From NCBI GenBank assembly GCA_033065855.1, contig JAVXUO010000638.1:1295001-1359000 (forward strand): a DNA stretch of 64,000 nt, given 5' to 3'. The notes under the pieces are model-generated. The model did not search any database. It saw only the letters and a program-made list of their open reading frames with translations, and had not been told where the DNA came from. Below are positions 24,301-35,059 of this stretch, piece by piece. Made by a program: the position numbers and the translations under genes. Positions within the stretch are counted from its first letter, which is position 1. Each line of letters starts with the position of its first letter. Source of the stretch: Escallonia rubra. Its lineage: Eukaryota > Streptophyta > Magnoliopsida > Escalloniales > Escalloniaceae.

Positions 24301-24870
24301 TGAGAAGATGCATCCTGTGGTGTAGTTGTTCTTGTTGTTATGCATTATTAACAAAGCAGGGGGAAAAGAAGAATATACTGATTGAGATAGACAACCAAGT
24401 ATATGGTTAATGATGCAGTATGTGGCAAGTATGTTCTAACAAATTAAATGAGGGCCATATGTTAGTAGTGGAACAATGGTAAGGGTTTGGTATTGATATT
24501 GATTGGAATTACCGAGTTGTATACCGAGAATATATATGGTTTATACACACCAAGGTTGTACAGATGCCACTGTGCCGCTGCTCATTTATCTAATAAATCC
24601 CTCTGATCTTTCTTTTAATGCAAACACAAAACGTGTTGGTGCTCAGTTTCATCTGTAGCCTATTTCTCCTAGTACATTATCCCACGGATGTGTGAAGTTT
24701 AAGATGACAATCATATCCTGTCAATCATATGCTAATCTATTACTTTACCTTTTCTTGCACCAGATGAGGATTCTAATATGGAGATTATTGGTGAGAATTC
24801 AGTGCAAAAAACCCATCACAGATGCCGGCGCAAGAAACACGATTTGAGAATGGTTCATCCCTGTCGGTAA
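21347..24870 (+). CDS. Plant-specific protein of unknown function
   Basis: Two exons, 21347-22046 and 24764-24870, joined GT-AG in phase 1, giving 268 residues. The N-terminus HAIESCTFQLHTWRPF looks like the conserved head of an angiosperm family without known function. The middle is disordered and basic (RKRRRRGSR near residue 92, possibly a nuclear localisation signal), then a poly-Gly run (about 165-172). An acidic stretch DEVDEEEDDPRLLFW precedes the exon junction, and exon 2 ends in a basic tail (RCRRKKHDLRMVHPCR). Exon 1 has much higher GC than its surroundings. The single 2.7-kb intron contains decayed repeats. Nuclear location is only a guess from the basic stretches. Confidence 0.8.
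22773..22912. repeat. 70-bp imperfect tandem duplication in the intron
   Basis: Two units beginning TTGAGTCCAT (22773 and 22843), both containing GTGGAAAAAATA, TAAGATAGCTTCCTAAAAGT and CTTGCCCAA. Upstream DNA (about 22290-22760) with a CCTATATAAATG box resembles a retrotransposon LTR, but I could not define its ends. Confidence 0.7.
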
Positions 24871-25797
24871 CTTAGCCCTACCGTTGAATATGTCGAGCTG
24901 CTTTCTGGAGGTGTTGCTACCGTGAATTGCCAGAAGTTGGAAATTATACAATGGCTGATACAGCATGTCAGCACCTTGCAGCTTGCATTTCTTCAATTTT
25001 CGTAGTTATCAGTCCAGCTCTTGGGCTTCCATTTTCTCCTACACCAGCAGTCAATTTTCCATGCTGCCTTGCAGCGTTTAACCAGTTCCTCTCAAAAGGA
25101 TTATGGATGTCCTGTATATATTTACGTCTCTCTGAAAATTGGTGTGCCCTGATGCCTTCCCCAGATATTGCTCAAGTGATAGCTTTTTGCAGTAGGCCTT
25201 GCCCGTACTTTAAATTATATCTGTAGCTGCGTTTACAGCAGAAGGGTTTTTGTAACATAAACTTGGCTTGATGCTGCAAAGAAGAATACCTATTGTTTAA
25301 ACCCAAGTGTTAGCTTTTAGGGACCTAATATAACGAAACTTGTTGTCGAGTGCGCAATGCAGTAATCCAATTGTCATACCTTCATTGTGTCCGATGAAGA
25401 GATCCACTTGTACTAAAATGCATTTTTCTTCTTGATGCATTACCCAATATGTTGTCATAAAACCACCTGATTGATCATATTATTATAGTGATAAATGCTG
25501 GATGGTTTTGAAGTAAGAAGAGGATTGTGTGGGCTATATGTCAACTGAAGAGGACCAGTTCTTTTTGGTTCCCTTTACCGTTTTTGTCTGTGGGAGAAAG
25601 AGATTTGGAGAATGTATATGAAGAAATTTCAGATGACGTAAAGGTTGGCTGTTTTTGTTTAATCAAGGAGCACCAAGCTCTCCTGTACTGAGTATATTAG
25701 GGGTCAATAAACTCAGTATTTTTACTAATGCTGAACTGAGGTGGTGAAGTTTTGCTTCACTGGTCATAATACCGTAGAACTGTCCAGACGACCAGAC
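24871..25797. other. 3' flank of the unknown gene, no further gene seen
   Basis: Probable 3' UTR followed by AT-rich spacer. The frame at 24927-25226 has no recognisable domain. Confidence 0.45.
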
Positions 25798-25805
25798 ATG
25801 GCTAC

Positions 25806-27220
25806 CAGGGGCATGGCTACCAGCCAGGAATATTTTTCAGGGGGTGCAAAAATTATATGTCCGTTACCAAATTTTTAATTAAAATAATATTAAAAATAAA
25901 GTGCACTTATAAAGCATACAAAAAGTAATATTAAGTTTCACGAGAGTCATTAAAGACTCTTTACAAGTACAAAAAAAAAAAAATACAAATACAAATTATA
26001 CTCCGAGCGTTTACAAGCAAAATTACAAATTCAGCTATATATATGTAACATATTAAACTAAAATATAAATGTAACATATTATCATATTAAATACTAGCAC
26101 TAGCAGACAGTAATTCATTCAGCAATCAGCATCTAAGAGCAAGAGGGAAGACTCACGCAAGGCCAAGATGAGAATTCAGATCTGGTTCTTCAAGGGCGTC
26201 GGCGCCGGCGCGTCGCGGGACTGCTTTAAAATACTTATTAAAATTATAGAAAATAGAAAACAGAATTTAAAAGACATCAAAGTTATTTTTAAAATTTTTG
26301 TTTTGCTATAACCAATATTGCGATATGGAAACTGTAGCAAATCAACTCCAAAAATCATCAAATTCAAACTGAGTCTTATTCATACCATAAAAACATTACC
26401 CTAATTTTTCCAAAAACATTTTCATGAGTCTAAAGGCTCAAAAGAATTTTATAAGCCTGAACTTGCCGAAAATATTAAAAATACATACGATTTCAGAAAA
26501 AGTATAAAAATTTTCCACGAATTCTAATATGGCCTAGCGTATTGTACTGTAAAGTTTTATATGCTAACAATGACTGTGCACTAGTTTATCCACGTGTTGA
26601 ACTTCACGCTAATCCAAATTACCCGCTAACCGCATATCCAAAACCCACTTCTCTTTTCTTTTCTTTACTTTCTCTGCCAGTCACCCATAAAATACACAAT
26701 ACACACTCACACATACCCTTGTGTCATCCCTCCCTCAGACATCACATGCACCATACACCTTCACATATATACAAACTCATGCACACAGTGAGCACACACA
26801 GAACACATACACAATATGCAACACAGAGAGCACACACTTTTACACCCAAAACCCATTTCACCTTTTGAACACCCAAAATCATTTCATTTCCCTCCACACC
26901 CACTTCTTTTCACAACCCATTTAACACACCTCACGGCTGCTCCCTTCTCCCTTACCATATACACATTCACCTATAATATACACAATGGGCACTCACTACG
27001 GCAGCCATGGCTGCCCCCCTTGCTCCTTCATTACACACCTACAAACAGATACACAATCTCTCTCTCACGGCACACTCAAAAACCCATGCCAACACCCACT
27101 CTTGTTTGTTTTGTTTTCTACACTCACATGCCCTCTCTCAAGTACTGACATCATATATTTTTTTTTTCCCAGAAGTCAGGGGGGGCTTCCCCCCCTTGTC
27201 CTAACGTGCCTCCGCCCCTG
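25806..27220. mobile_element. Non-autonomous hAT element, 8-bp TSD ATGGCTAC
   Basis: A perfect 8-bp duplication ATGGCTAC flanks it at 25798-25805 and 27221-27228. The element starts CAGGGGCATG and ends CGCCCCTG, so the TIR is CAGGGGC. CAGGGGCGGA-type ends with 8-bp TSDs are typical of plant hAT transposons. The 1415-bp interior has no transposase: AT-rich on the left, CA-rich (about 26620-27130) on the right with long low-complexity open frames. Confidence 0.85.
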
Positions 27221-27228
27221 ATGGCTAC

Positions 27229-28306
27229 TTTTAGCTGAATTTTCCTCAATACAAGTTTGGGGGTCAACCGTCCGCCCCTTACCCTCCCTTTACTTCGTGC
27301 TTTGCATCCTAAAAATCACCAAGTTGGGGTTACTTTTCTATTTTTTATTACTAGGGAGGGAGACTTTACACTCAGATTAAAGTAGGATGGATACTTTTTG
27401 AGGTGCACGCCGATGAAAGTAGGATTGGTTATGAGAGAATACCATGGCTTGCATACGGTTCTTAATCTGATTAGGGAATCTCGACAGTAAATTGATTACG
27501 ATATCTTCCGAGGAATATGGTTCATGTGCGTATATGGTTTTCTTGATGCTCTACTCCATACTTCTAAACTTTAATCGCAAACGAGAAAGCTTAGGAGAAT
27601 AGAAGAAGAACGGCCGGAATATAGTGATTTTAAGGTAGCAAAGTCAGGTCTAGGAAACCAAACGAAAGAAAAGATTTATATAAGTTTTCTAAGGTTTTGG
27701 TAGGTTACCTTTTAATATAAGATGGTGGAAAGAAAAAGAAGAAAAAATTATTTGTGTGTGTGAGTTTACATATTTGATATGTAAGAAAAAGTGCCACTTG
27801 CTCCGCTAGAGTTCAAATATTTATGATAAATATGTGATTTCAATTAAGTTTTGCATGCAAAAAGGAAAAAAAAAAATCTGACGTTAAGTAAATGATGGAT
27901 TGGCAGTAGAGTTAGAGGTGTTATATGAAATAGTCCGAACTTACAAGTATGATCGTACGTTGAAAGAGCAATAATAAGTGTAATAGAAGATACCGAGGCA
28001 ATCATCAGAGGGCTTGAGGACGTAACAATATTGCGAGGACAAAGACACATAATAAGCATAGAAACAACGCTCGAAATTTATATGCGTAAGTCAAAGTCAG
28101 AATGTACATTTTCTCTCTAATTCTCGTAGCTACGAGGAAAGTTCAAGCCTTTATCATTTTAAATCTTAAACCCTTTTCTTTTACTAGAAGTACTATGCAT
28201 TAGGTTCTAGCGACGGTTACGATTAGTCGCTAAAGTGAAAACATTGTTGCTATAGTTTCTTGACTTTTAGGGAGCCTTCCTCGGACAGAGAGCCAAACGG
28301 GGAGAG
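27229..28306. other. Intergenic spacer upstream of MZM1
   Basis: AT-rich DNA without a supported gene. The last 60 bases before 28307 are GC-richer and are probably the 5' UTR of the next gene. Confidence 0.5.
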
Positions 28307-29343
28307 ATGGCGGGCAGGGAAGCGCTGCGCGCGTACAGAAGTCTGCTCAGAGCGACTCAGCACACGTTCGCCGGCGACGAGCTGATGCTGACGCAATCCG
28401 CAGTGGAGGTCAGGAAGAAATTCGAGGAGAACCGCCACGTCACCTCCGATGTGGAGATTCAGAGACACCTGGAGGAGGCTCGCGAGGCCTCTCACTTCAT
28501 ATCCAACATGCTCGTCCAGGCCAAGCTCAACGAGCGCGGCGGTTACGGTAATATTCTCCCTTTCCTTCATCTCTCGCTTTAGTTTTCTTGTCTGTTGATT
28601 TATGATAATGCACACCAACTGTTTGTTTTATTACTTCAATTACCGCAATACGTAGTCTCAACTACATTGCTTAGCAGTTGCTCTGATTTTTTGCGAGTTG
28701 CTATGATAGAATTAGTAGATATAAATGTTGATTTCACTCATTGTTTATATCCTAACTTGACGTGTATCATGTTTTTATCCTAGAATTCTAAAAATAGTCA
28801 AAGAAAATATCCAAGGGTGCGAAGGGACTAGTTGGTAGGAAAAACTACCGACACTGTTGTCAAATTTCTTTAATGGAAGGATGCTGACGGGGTTGCGGTG
28901 GGTGTGTAGGAAAAGGATAATCAAATTCTACCTTTAGAACACAAAATGCATGAGCTTGATTTGGTATTCAATTTCACCCAATATTGAGAATCATAGACGT
29001 ATTGTGGTGACTTGTTGCAATGCATTGAGATTTGGGAGGTCTAATTCTCAGGGAGTTGGTCAAATAGGTTTGGGCCTCATTAGAAGATGGTCCACACCTC
29101 TCGTGTCAGTTTAGTCATCCGAAGGCTTTGTATATGAAGCATATATATTTGTAAAACCAATTCAAAAGTACTAGTTTAATATATTTATATGACTCGCTGT
29201 GTACATGGGTGCTACACCCTGGAGAAGAGACTTTTAGGCAAAAGCCTGAATGAAGAGTGGAGTAACTTAAAAAGCGACCATTGAAATCGAAGGAAGGGCT
29301 TTAACCCTATAAAGCACGAACCAAAAAGCTCAGACTTTGTTTT

Positions 29344-29374
<31 letters not shown>

Positions 29375-29709
29375 GGTGGGCTTTACAAACTATGTTGATT
29401 TTTTTTTCCTGGGACTTAGATATGTTACTCGAGAGTGACACATTAAGCCTCTGTAGTCATAGTTGACCTGTGATTCGTTATACTTGGCAACTGATGTTTG
29501 CACCATTATTTCTTTGCTTTTGTATGGTTTTATTCGGCACACCTATTATTGTACTGACATTATGGAAGCTTCTATATGTACAAGTTCTTCTATCTGATGC
29601 TTGTACTTCAATATCAATGCTGATTGCTGCAGAAGTGAAGCCAGGCAAAGAGCACATAGGAGCAACACTGGAAATTCCTTCAGAGGAGGTGCTTAACAAG
29701 TCTGTATGA
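28307..29709 (+). CDS. MZM1: Mitochondrial LYR-motif complex III assembly factor (MZM1/LYRM7)
   Basis: Two exons, 28307-28547 and 29633-29709, joined GT-AG in phase 1, giving 105 residues. The N-terminus [21 protein letters not shown] carries the LYR-family motif (here AYR) and the downstream phenylalanine; the helical region continues through [22 protein letters not shown] and the conserved [16 protein letters not shown]. Length fits the family. In yeast and animals MZM1/LYRM7 is a matrix chaperone that stabilises the Rieske iron-sulfur protein before its insertion into respiratory complex III; the same role is assumed in plants. The intron contains (GT)n followed by a long poly-G tract. Confidence 0.92.
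29343..29378. repeat. (GT)n and poly-G tract in the MZM1 intron
   Basis: About eight GT units followed by some 18 G with one T interruption; likely polymorphic. Confidence 0.85.
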
Positions 29710-30009
29710 GGAAGGAACGATGGAAAATAATCTCAAGGGTTCTTCTTACAGGTGTCCGCTCATCCACGGTGACGGTGCTCCAGTTTGATATTTGAGGGGA
29801 TCTTTTTACCCGTTCCAATTTTTACCATCACCGTTTCTTCAATAGGATATTTTATTTGGTTGTTGACTGTCATACTTGGCATCAAGTGAGGATTTTAACC
29901 AATAATAAACTCTCTCAAAAATTTTAGTCTAGCTAAAATTAGAACATTTCCTGTTCCATCTGCGTGGATTTGTAGCTTCGTCTTCCTTTTTGACATTGCC
30001 AGTGCAAGT

Positions 30010-30700
30010 ATACTCAAAGAGTCTTGTCTTGCAGTGGGTTTTGGATTTGTGTCTAGTGTCAATGATTACAGGGTGATTAGGATTTTCTACGTGGTAAGAG
30101 TGAATTCTGGTCCTAGGGTTTCTTGTTTCGTGGAAGTTTACGAATTGGGTTCTGATTCTTGGAGGGTGATTGATAAGGATGTGCTTGCCGGCATTCCTTA
30201 CTGGTATTCCCCTGTTTTTACAAATGCTGCCGTTCATTGGATGTCAGATGTAGAAGAGGATAAGGAGGATAGTTCACCGGGTAGCGAAGATGACGATGTT
30301 GATTGAAATGTAATCATATCATTTGATGTGGAGGAGGAATTTCGGACAATTAGGGGACTTGACTGTTTTTACAATGATGAGAATGATGACCAAGAACCGT
30401 TTAAGCAACTTTCTGCTTGTGGGGAATCACTTTGTTTGATCTTCACTGCGAATAGCTTTATAGAGATTTGGGTCATGAATGAGTACGGTGTGAGAAATTC
30501 TTGGACCAAGAAATCTGGTCTCATAAAGGATTAGGTGGATCCGTTGGGGATTTTGAGGAAGGGGCGAATATTGCTTCAAATGAGTACGGGCATCACTTCC
30601 AGTACGAGTAGTTTTCATTGCTTTGGTGTTTGTGGAAGCCCGTGTTTCCTTATGAAGAGAGCTTGACATTGTTGGATTGCAGAAACAAAGTCCCAAAAAT
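30010..30700 (+). pseudogene. F-box-associated (FBA) domain remnant
   Basis: Forward translation from 30034 reads GFGFVSSVNDYRVIRIFYVV, then YELGSDSWRVIDKDVL and AAVHWM, typical of the beta-propeller-like F-box-associated domain of plant F-box proteins. A TGA at 30304 and a TAG at 30532 interrupt it in the same frame; between them VIISFDVEEEFRTI and SFIEIWVMNEYGVRNSWTK continue the family pattern. A further +frame fragment at about 30650 (YEESLTLLDC) looks like the domain's end after a frameshift. The F-box itself is absent. It is a 5'-truncated, decayed copy beginning about 300 bp after MZM1. Confidence 0.8.
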
Positions 30701-31344
30701 GGATTTGTTGGAACTAAATTTGGGGGGTGGGGTAAGGATGAAACGGGAGATGATGATACTGATTGTTCAGTTAATCAGTTCAAGGGACCTATGGCGTGGT
30801 AGAAAGCAATGACACTGATGACAATGCAAGTACAGAGAGTTTTGTAAGAACGATGTAGAATGGGGAGAATATATACAGCAGATTAATATCACATTTTGGT
30901 CAGTAATTTTAGAGATGCTTTTTACACTTCATCATGGTTCACCATTGAGGAACTCTGTGCATTGATTATGTTTTTCCTAAGAATTCTCCTGAATAATATA
31001 TGTCCTTAAATGAGGTTGGCATGACTAGGTAGGAGGTTGAGAAAATGCCTGTTGATCGAGATCAAACTAGCAGATACTGTATCCCGTGGTCCGGGTATTT
31101 TGCTTGCATTCGATGCTCTCCGTTCAAATATTTTGCGCGTTGTTTTTGGTCTCAGCTTACTATGCTCATCTGACTAAATATGTTGCTGCTGTGCGTTTTG
31201 CTGATACACTCAAGCTTGAAGTTTAGTTTATTACCTCTTGACTGGAGTGGGATTTGAACAAGGGGTCAACATTCCTACGGCACTATGTTGGCATCTTCGA
31301 GACTTTTGTCGCTTTCTGGTCTGTATACGTTGCTACAGTTGATT
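30701..31344. other. Spacer between the F-box remnant and the plastid fragment
   Basis: No gene seen. Confidence 0.4.
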
Positions 31345-31470
31345 GCACTTACCGCTCTAGCTGAATATTTTATGTACCGTAAACGACACACTTTAATTAT
31401 TTATGATGATCTCTCCAAACAAGCACAAGCTTATCGTCAAATGTCTCTTCTATTACGAAGACCACCCGGT
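31345..31470 (+). pseudogene. Nuclear copy of plastid atpA (NUPT fragment)
   Basis: The frame reads [20 protein letters not shown] followed by [19 protein letters not shown], which matches the catalytic-core region of the plastid ATP synthase alpha subunit almost residue for residue; the plastid-type EYFMYR and QAQAYRQ separate it from mitochondrial atp1. Just upstream the similarity breaks through a short deletion ([14 protein letters not shown]), and after RRPPG it stops. It is a short non-functional transfer of plastid DNA to the nucleus. Confidence 0.85.
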
Positions 31471-32048
31471 TGCAATAAAGCTCCCTTCTGCCTTTGCACT
31501 CGAGAGCCAGTCTCCGTCCGGCCCGAGGAAACCTTTGCACAGAGTTTTCCGACTCTCTGCTTCTGGGCTGGCTGAGAAGTTTAACTTACGAGGTGCTACT
31601 GACTGATAAATCTTTTTCGAGTACTAACGCATGAGGTAAAATTGAGTTTAAATTTAAACAGTTGAAGTTTTACAGATCCTCTTTTAAGCAATATAAACAT
31701 GTATTATTTGCAAGTCAAGAATCCAATGACTAATCGGATCCCAATCCAAGCTGAAAATTCTTTAGCAAAAGAACTTGGGGTTGATCCGAAATCCAATGCC
31801 TTCACAACGCTAAACTAGTGAGGGGGGAAACTGTAACTCATGCATCGAATACTACTTTAATCTCAAATAAACAACGCGAAAATTTGTTACCAAATCCCTT
31901 GAAAAACAACATTAGGCCTCATCGGGGAGCCATTCTGTTAGACCTGAATAGGTGAGGGGACAAAGCAAAAACAACATTAGGCCTCATCAGATGGACATCA
32001 CCTAGCAGCATTCTCAACAACAAAACTGACTCGCAGTTTAGCCCGGAG
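31471..32048. other. 3' flank of PPAN and spacer
   Basis: No gene seen. The frame to 31606 after the atpA fragment is unrecognised and may be other transferred organelle DNA. Confidence 0.4.
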
Positions 32049-35000
32049 CTAATCTTCCTTCATATCTTCACTTTCCTGCTTTTCTTCTTCTTGAGTTTCC
32101 TCCTTTTTCTTCTCTCCCCCATTTCCTGAAAGAAAAACAGAAACTTAATGAGGGAACACTATACAAAAATAGGGGAAGATAATATTAGAACCAAAACCTA
32201 AAGTGCTGTTCTAGATATAAAGGACTATCAATTCAGCTTGTGCATAAAAACAACAATACTTTTGAAAGCATTCAATAGCTTATGAAGTTAATTTGGTAAT
32301 TAACTATTCTCAAGTAACAACAAGGGTAACATGAAGACCTCATATAAAATAAAGCCTTCCAAAGACCCAAAAAAAGCTAAATCAACTATTACGATCGATA
32401 GGGTGACAAAACAGAAAATAGAGATTGATGAACCTGAAAAGATTCATGATTTTGGGCCAAGATACAGGAGGTCCCAAAATCAAATTTTTAGGACAAATAG
32501 AAAGAATTTTCAATGGAAGTAAAAGAAAAGGTCATATTCTGCTTGATTCTGTAAAATGGCCATACCATATTCGTTAAATATTACTCCACCAGAACATAAT
32601 CCTTCCTCAATTTTGATGAGCTGAAGAGTCATTCTAGGCCCAATCTCCTGAAGCTTGACAGCACTTTTTGTAGAAGCCCGGTTAACTCTACCCAGGTCAC
32701 TTGGTAAACTTACAGTCGCTGCTTCATCATCTGCTTCACTTTCTGATCCATACCCAGCCCTTCAGGAGTAGGAGAAAGAAACTTGTCAATAATTCTCTTT
32801 TTCATTTGTCTAATTCCATTATTCTTGAGTAAAACTTACCCTCAACCAGTAAACAAAGTGCCCATAAGATTAACCTCAAATATTTTAAAAGTAGGAAAAC
32901 ATATTAAGGCTACAAATTTGGATTTCAACATCCAGCTTAAAACATGTAACTGGCGCATCTCTCAACGGTCCTTACCTATATTTTCTCCTAATCTCGTGCA
33001 AAATGAAGTTTACCAAGGGCCATAACATTAATGCAGATCATACAATCTTTCTATTTTTTTTTTCTTTTGATAAGTAAATTTATTGACAAAAACCGCCAGA
33101 AAGGCAGGCGGAACCCTTACAGAGAAGCTTTACACGCACCGATCACCTATCTATACACTATCGTAAAGTTCTAATTCATGTGGCATTGACTTGGTATAAG
33201 TTGAATGAAAACCTTGACCAATGTCCACATAATAAAAGCAGTTGAGTTAACTAGAGCTTTGAAGGGCAAGACAAAAACATGACCGCGTCATCGTTGGGTC
33301 AGCTACATGAAACTTGATCCCATGATACCAAACATAAACAGGAAAAGCATATTTATACACGCACTCCATTCAACTCTGACTCTGTCATCAAAAGCATATG
33401 AGAGGAATAGAGGAGAGAACATACTTCGTCACAAAGTCACTCACGTCTTGAAGACTTCTTAAATCAGGCACTTGATGGTTCTGCACAAACTTTCTAATTC
33501 TTCTTGAGACACCAACCGGTTGTAATCTGACAGAATAATGCCGAAAATCAATAAGCTTTTTCTCCTTGTCATAATTAAGTAGCACGATTCTCTGACACGA
33601 TGACAGTTTGACCTGCGAATATGTAATTTTAAGAGAAAAATGAACATTCAAGCTCAACCCAGTATTTGACATGTAATGTTTCTTCACTCACAGTATTGAT
33701 ATCAATGGCTGGGAAAATGTTCTGAAACATAATAGTTGTGAGCTTTAAATGTTGTTCCCCGGTCCCAAAACCAGAAAGCACTATCTGCAAAATACAATCA
33801 GATTATCTTAGCCATTGAAGAAGGCACAAAAATTCAGTAAAATTGGTTATGAGCGGCCACAGCAATTGCAATTTGATAATTATGCTAAGACATAATGTAA
33901 ATAAAGATACAAATGCATGTAAGTTGTGCTTGTGCAGTTACATCCATGGGGTGTAAGAATTACCAAGGGAGAGTTTTTGAAAAGATCTTTAGGACATCTA
34001 GGACGCAACTGGGATCGAACAACATCAACAGCCAACGAGTATTCATGTATCTTAAAAGTAAGGGTTGGGCCCTGTGGAGTCCTGGCAACCCTCAAGTATG
34101 GTGCAGTTTCAGTTTTTGATAACATGAGGAAATGCGTCACACCCATAGGTCCTGCAACATTCAAGAAGTCTTTGAGATTATTGCGCTTCTTTTCCTGCAA
34201 TTGAAAAGCGATATATGAGCACGAATTAAGACTATACGTGAAACCGTTCATGCATACTCATGTGGCACAAGATGTACACAGTAGACAGCAGATAGAAAGA
34301 GTATCCATGAAAGCTTTTGAAGATTGTGTTTAACTGCTTGAAACCTATTATACGAACTAAGCCATTGCTATAAATCAAAACTAAATGTAGTTCGGTAATC
34401 CAGACAAGCCCCAGAATGCTAAAGAATGAAAGCTGTTTAGTCTCATGATTCTGTGTAGCCTACATATTTAGATTTATAAATGTGATGTAAAATCATCATA
34501 AACGCATCAGTCATTCATCGAGCTCTAACAATTAATATGATTATGCACTAAAATTAATTCCAAAACTACATGTGATTTTTCATTAGCACATTTTTTTTAA
34601 CGAACTTAACAACAAAGTCTGGCCTAATATTGTTCCCTTCACATAGCTCTTCTACGATTAAGCGATAATCACATTATAAACACCCATTGCAAAGTCATAT
34701 TACTACCTACTAATTGAAGTCATACGCATAGTTTTACCTTAAGCTTGAGGGCAGTGTAGGGAAGCGTGAGTTTTCTCAAGTCCGTTTGCAGCTGCTTTAG
34801 AGGACCAGGCAATTTTACTCTTGCAAAGACGAAGCTCCTCGGAATCTTGTCCCCAGTTACGTGATCGACGCTCTGCTGCTGCTGCTGCTTCTTCGCCATA
34901 GGCCTCACAAACGCCACCTTCCTTTTCTGTTCCAATTAAACCATTGACCATACAATTTGGCATTAGGGTTCCATTTCTCTTAGCCACTGAATCCAACTTT

Positions 35001-35059
35001 AGGGTAAAACCGGGTTGACACAGAAAATACGAATTGCTTACATTTCGGAAACGAGCCAT
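32049..35059 (-). CDS. PPAN: Peter Pan/SSF1-like Brix-domain ribosome biogenesis protein
   Basis: Seven exons on the minus strand: 35059-35042, 34926-34738, 34194-33964, 33784-33692, 33612-33425, 32759-32566, 32125-32049. All GT-AG, frame kept, 329 residues. The first coding exon is only 18 nt (MARFRN). A basic N-terminus with a glutamine run from CAG codons (five Q) precedes DHVTGDKIPRSFVFARVKLP, the start of the Brix domain, which runs through GPMGVTHFLMLSK, RVARTPQGPTLTFKI and RHYSVRLQPVGVSRRIRKFV to VPDLRSLQDVSDFVTK. The C-terminal tail is lysine- and glutamate-rich (GEKKKEETQEEEKQESEDMKED). SSF1/Peter Pan proteins act in the nucleolus in 27S pre-rRNA processing and 60S subunit assembly. 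Family membership is firm; the role is taken from yeast and animal relatives. Confidence 0.95.

Noticed and set aside
26542..27148. His/Thr/Pro-rich open frames
   Set aside because: CA-rich low-complexity interior of the hAT element.
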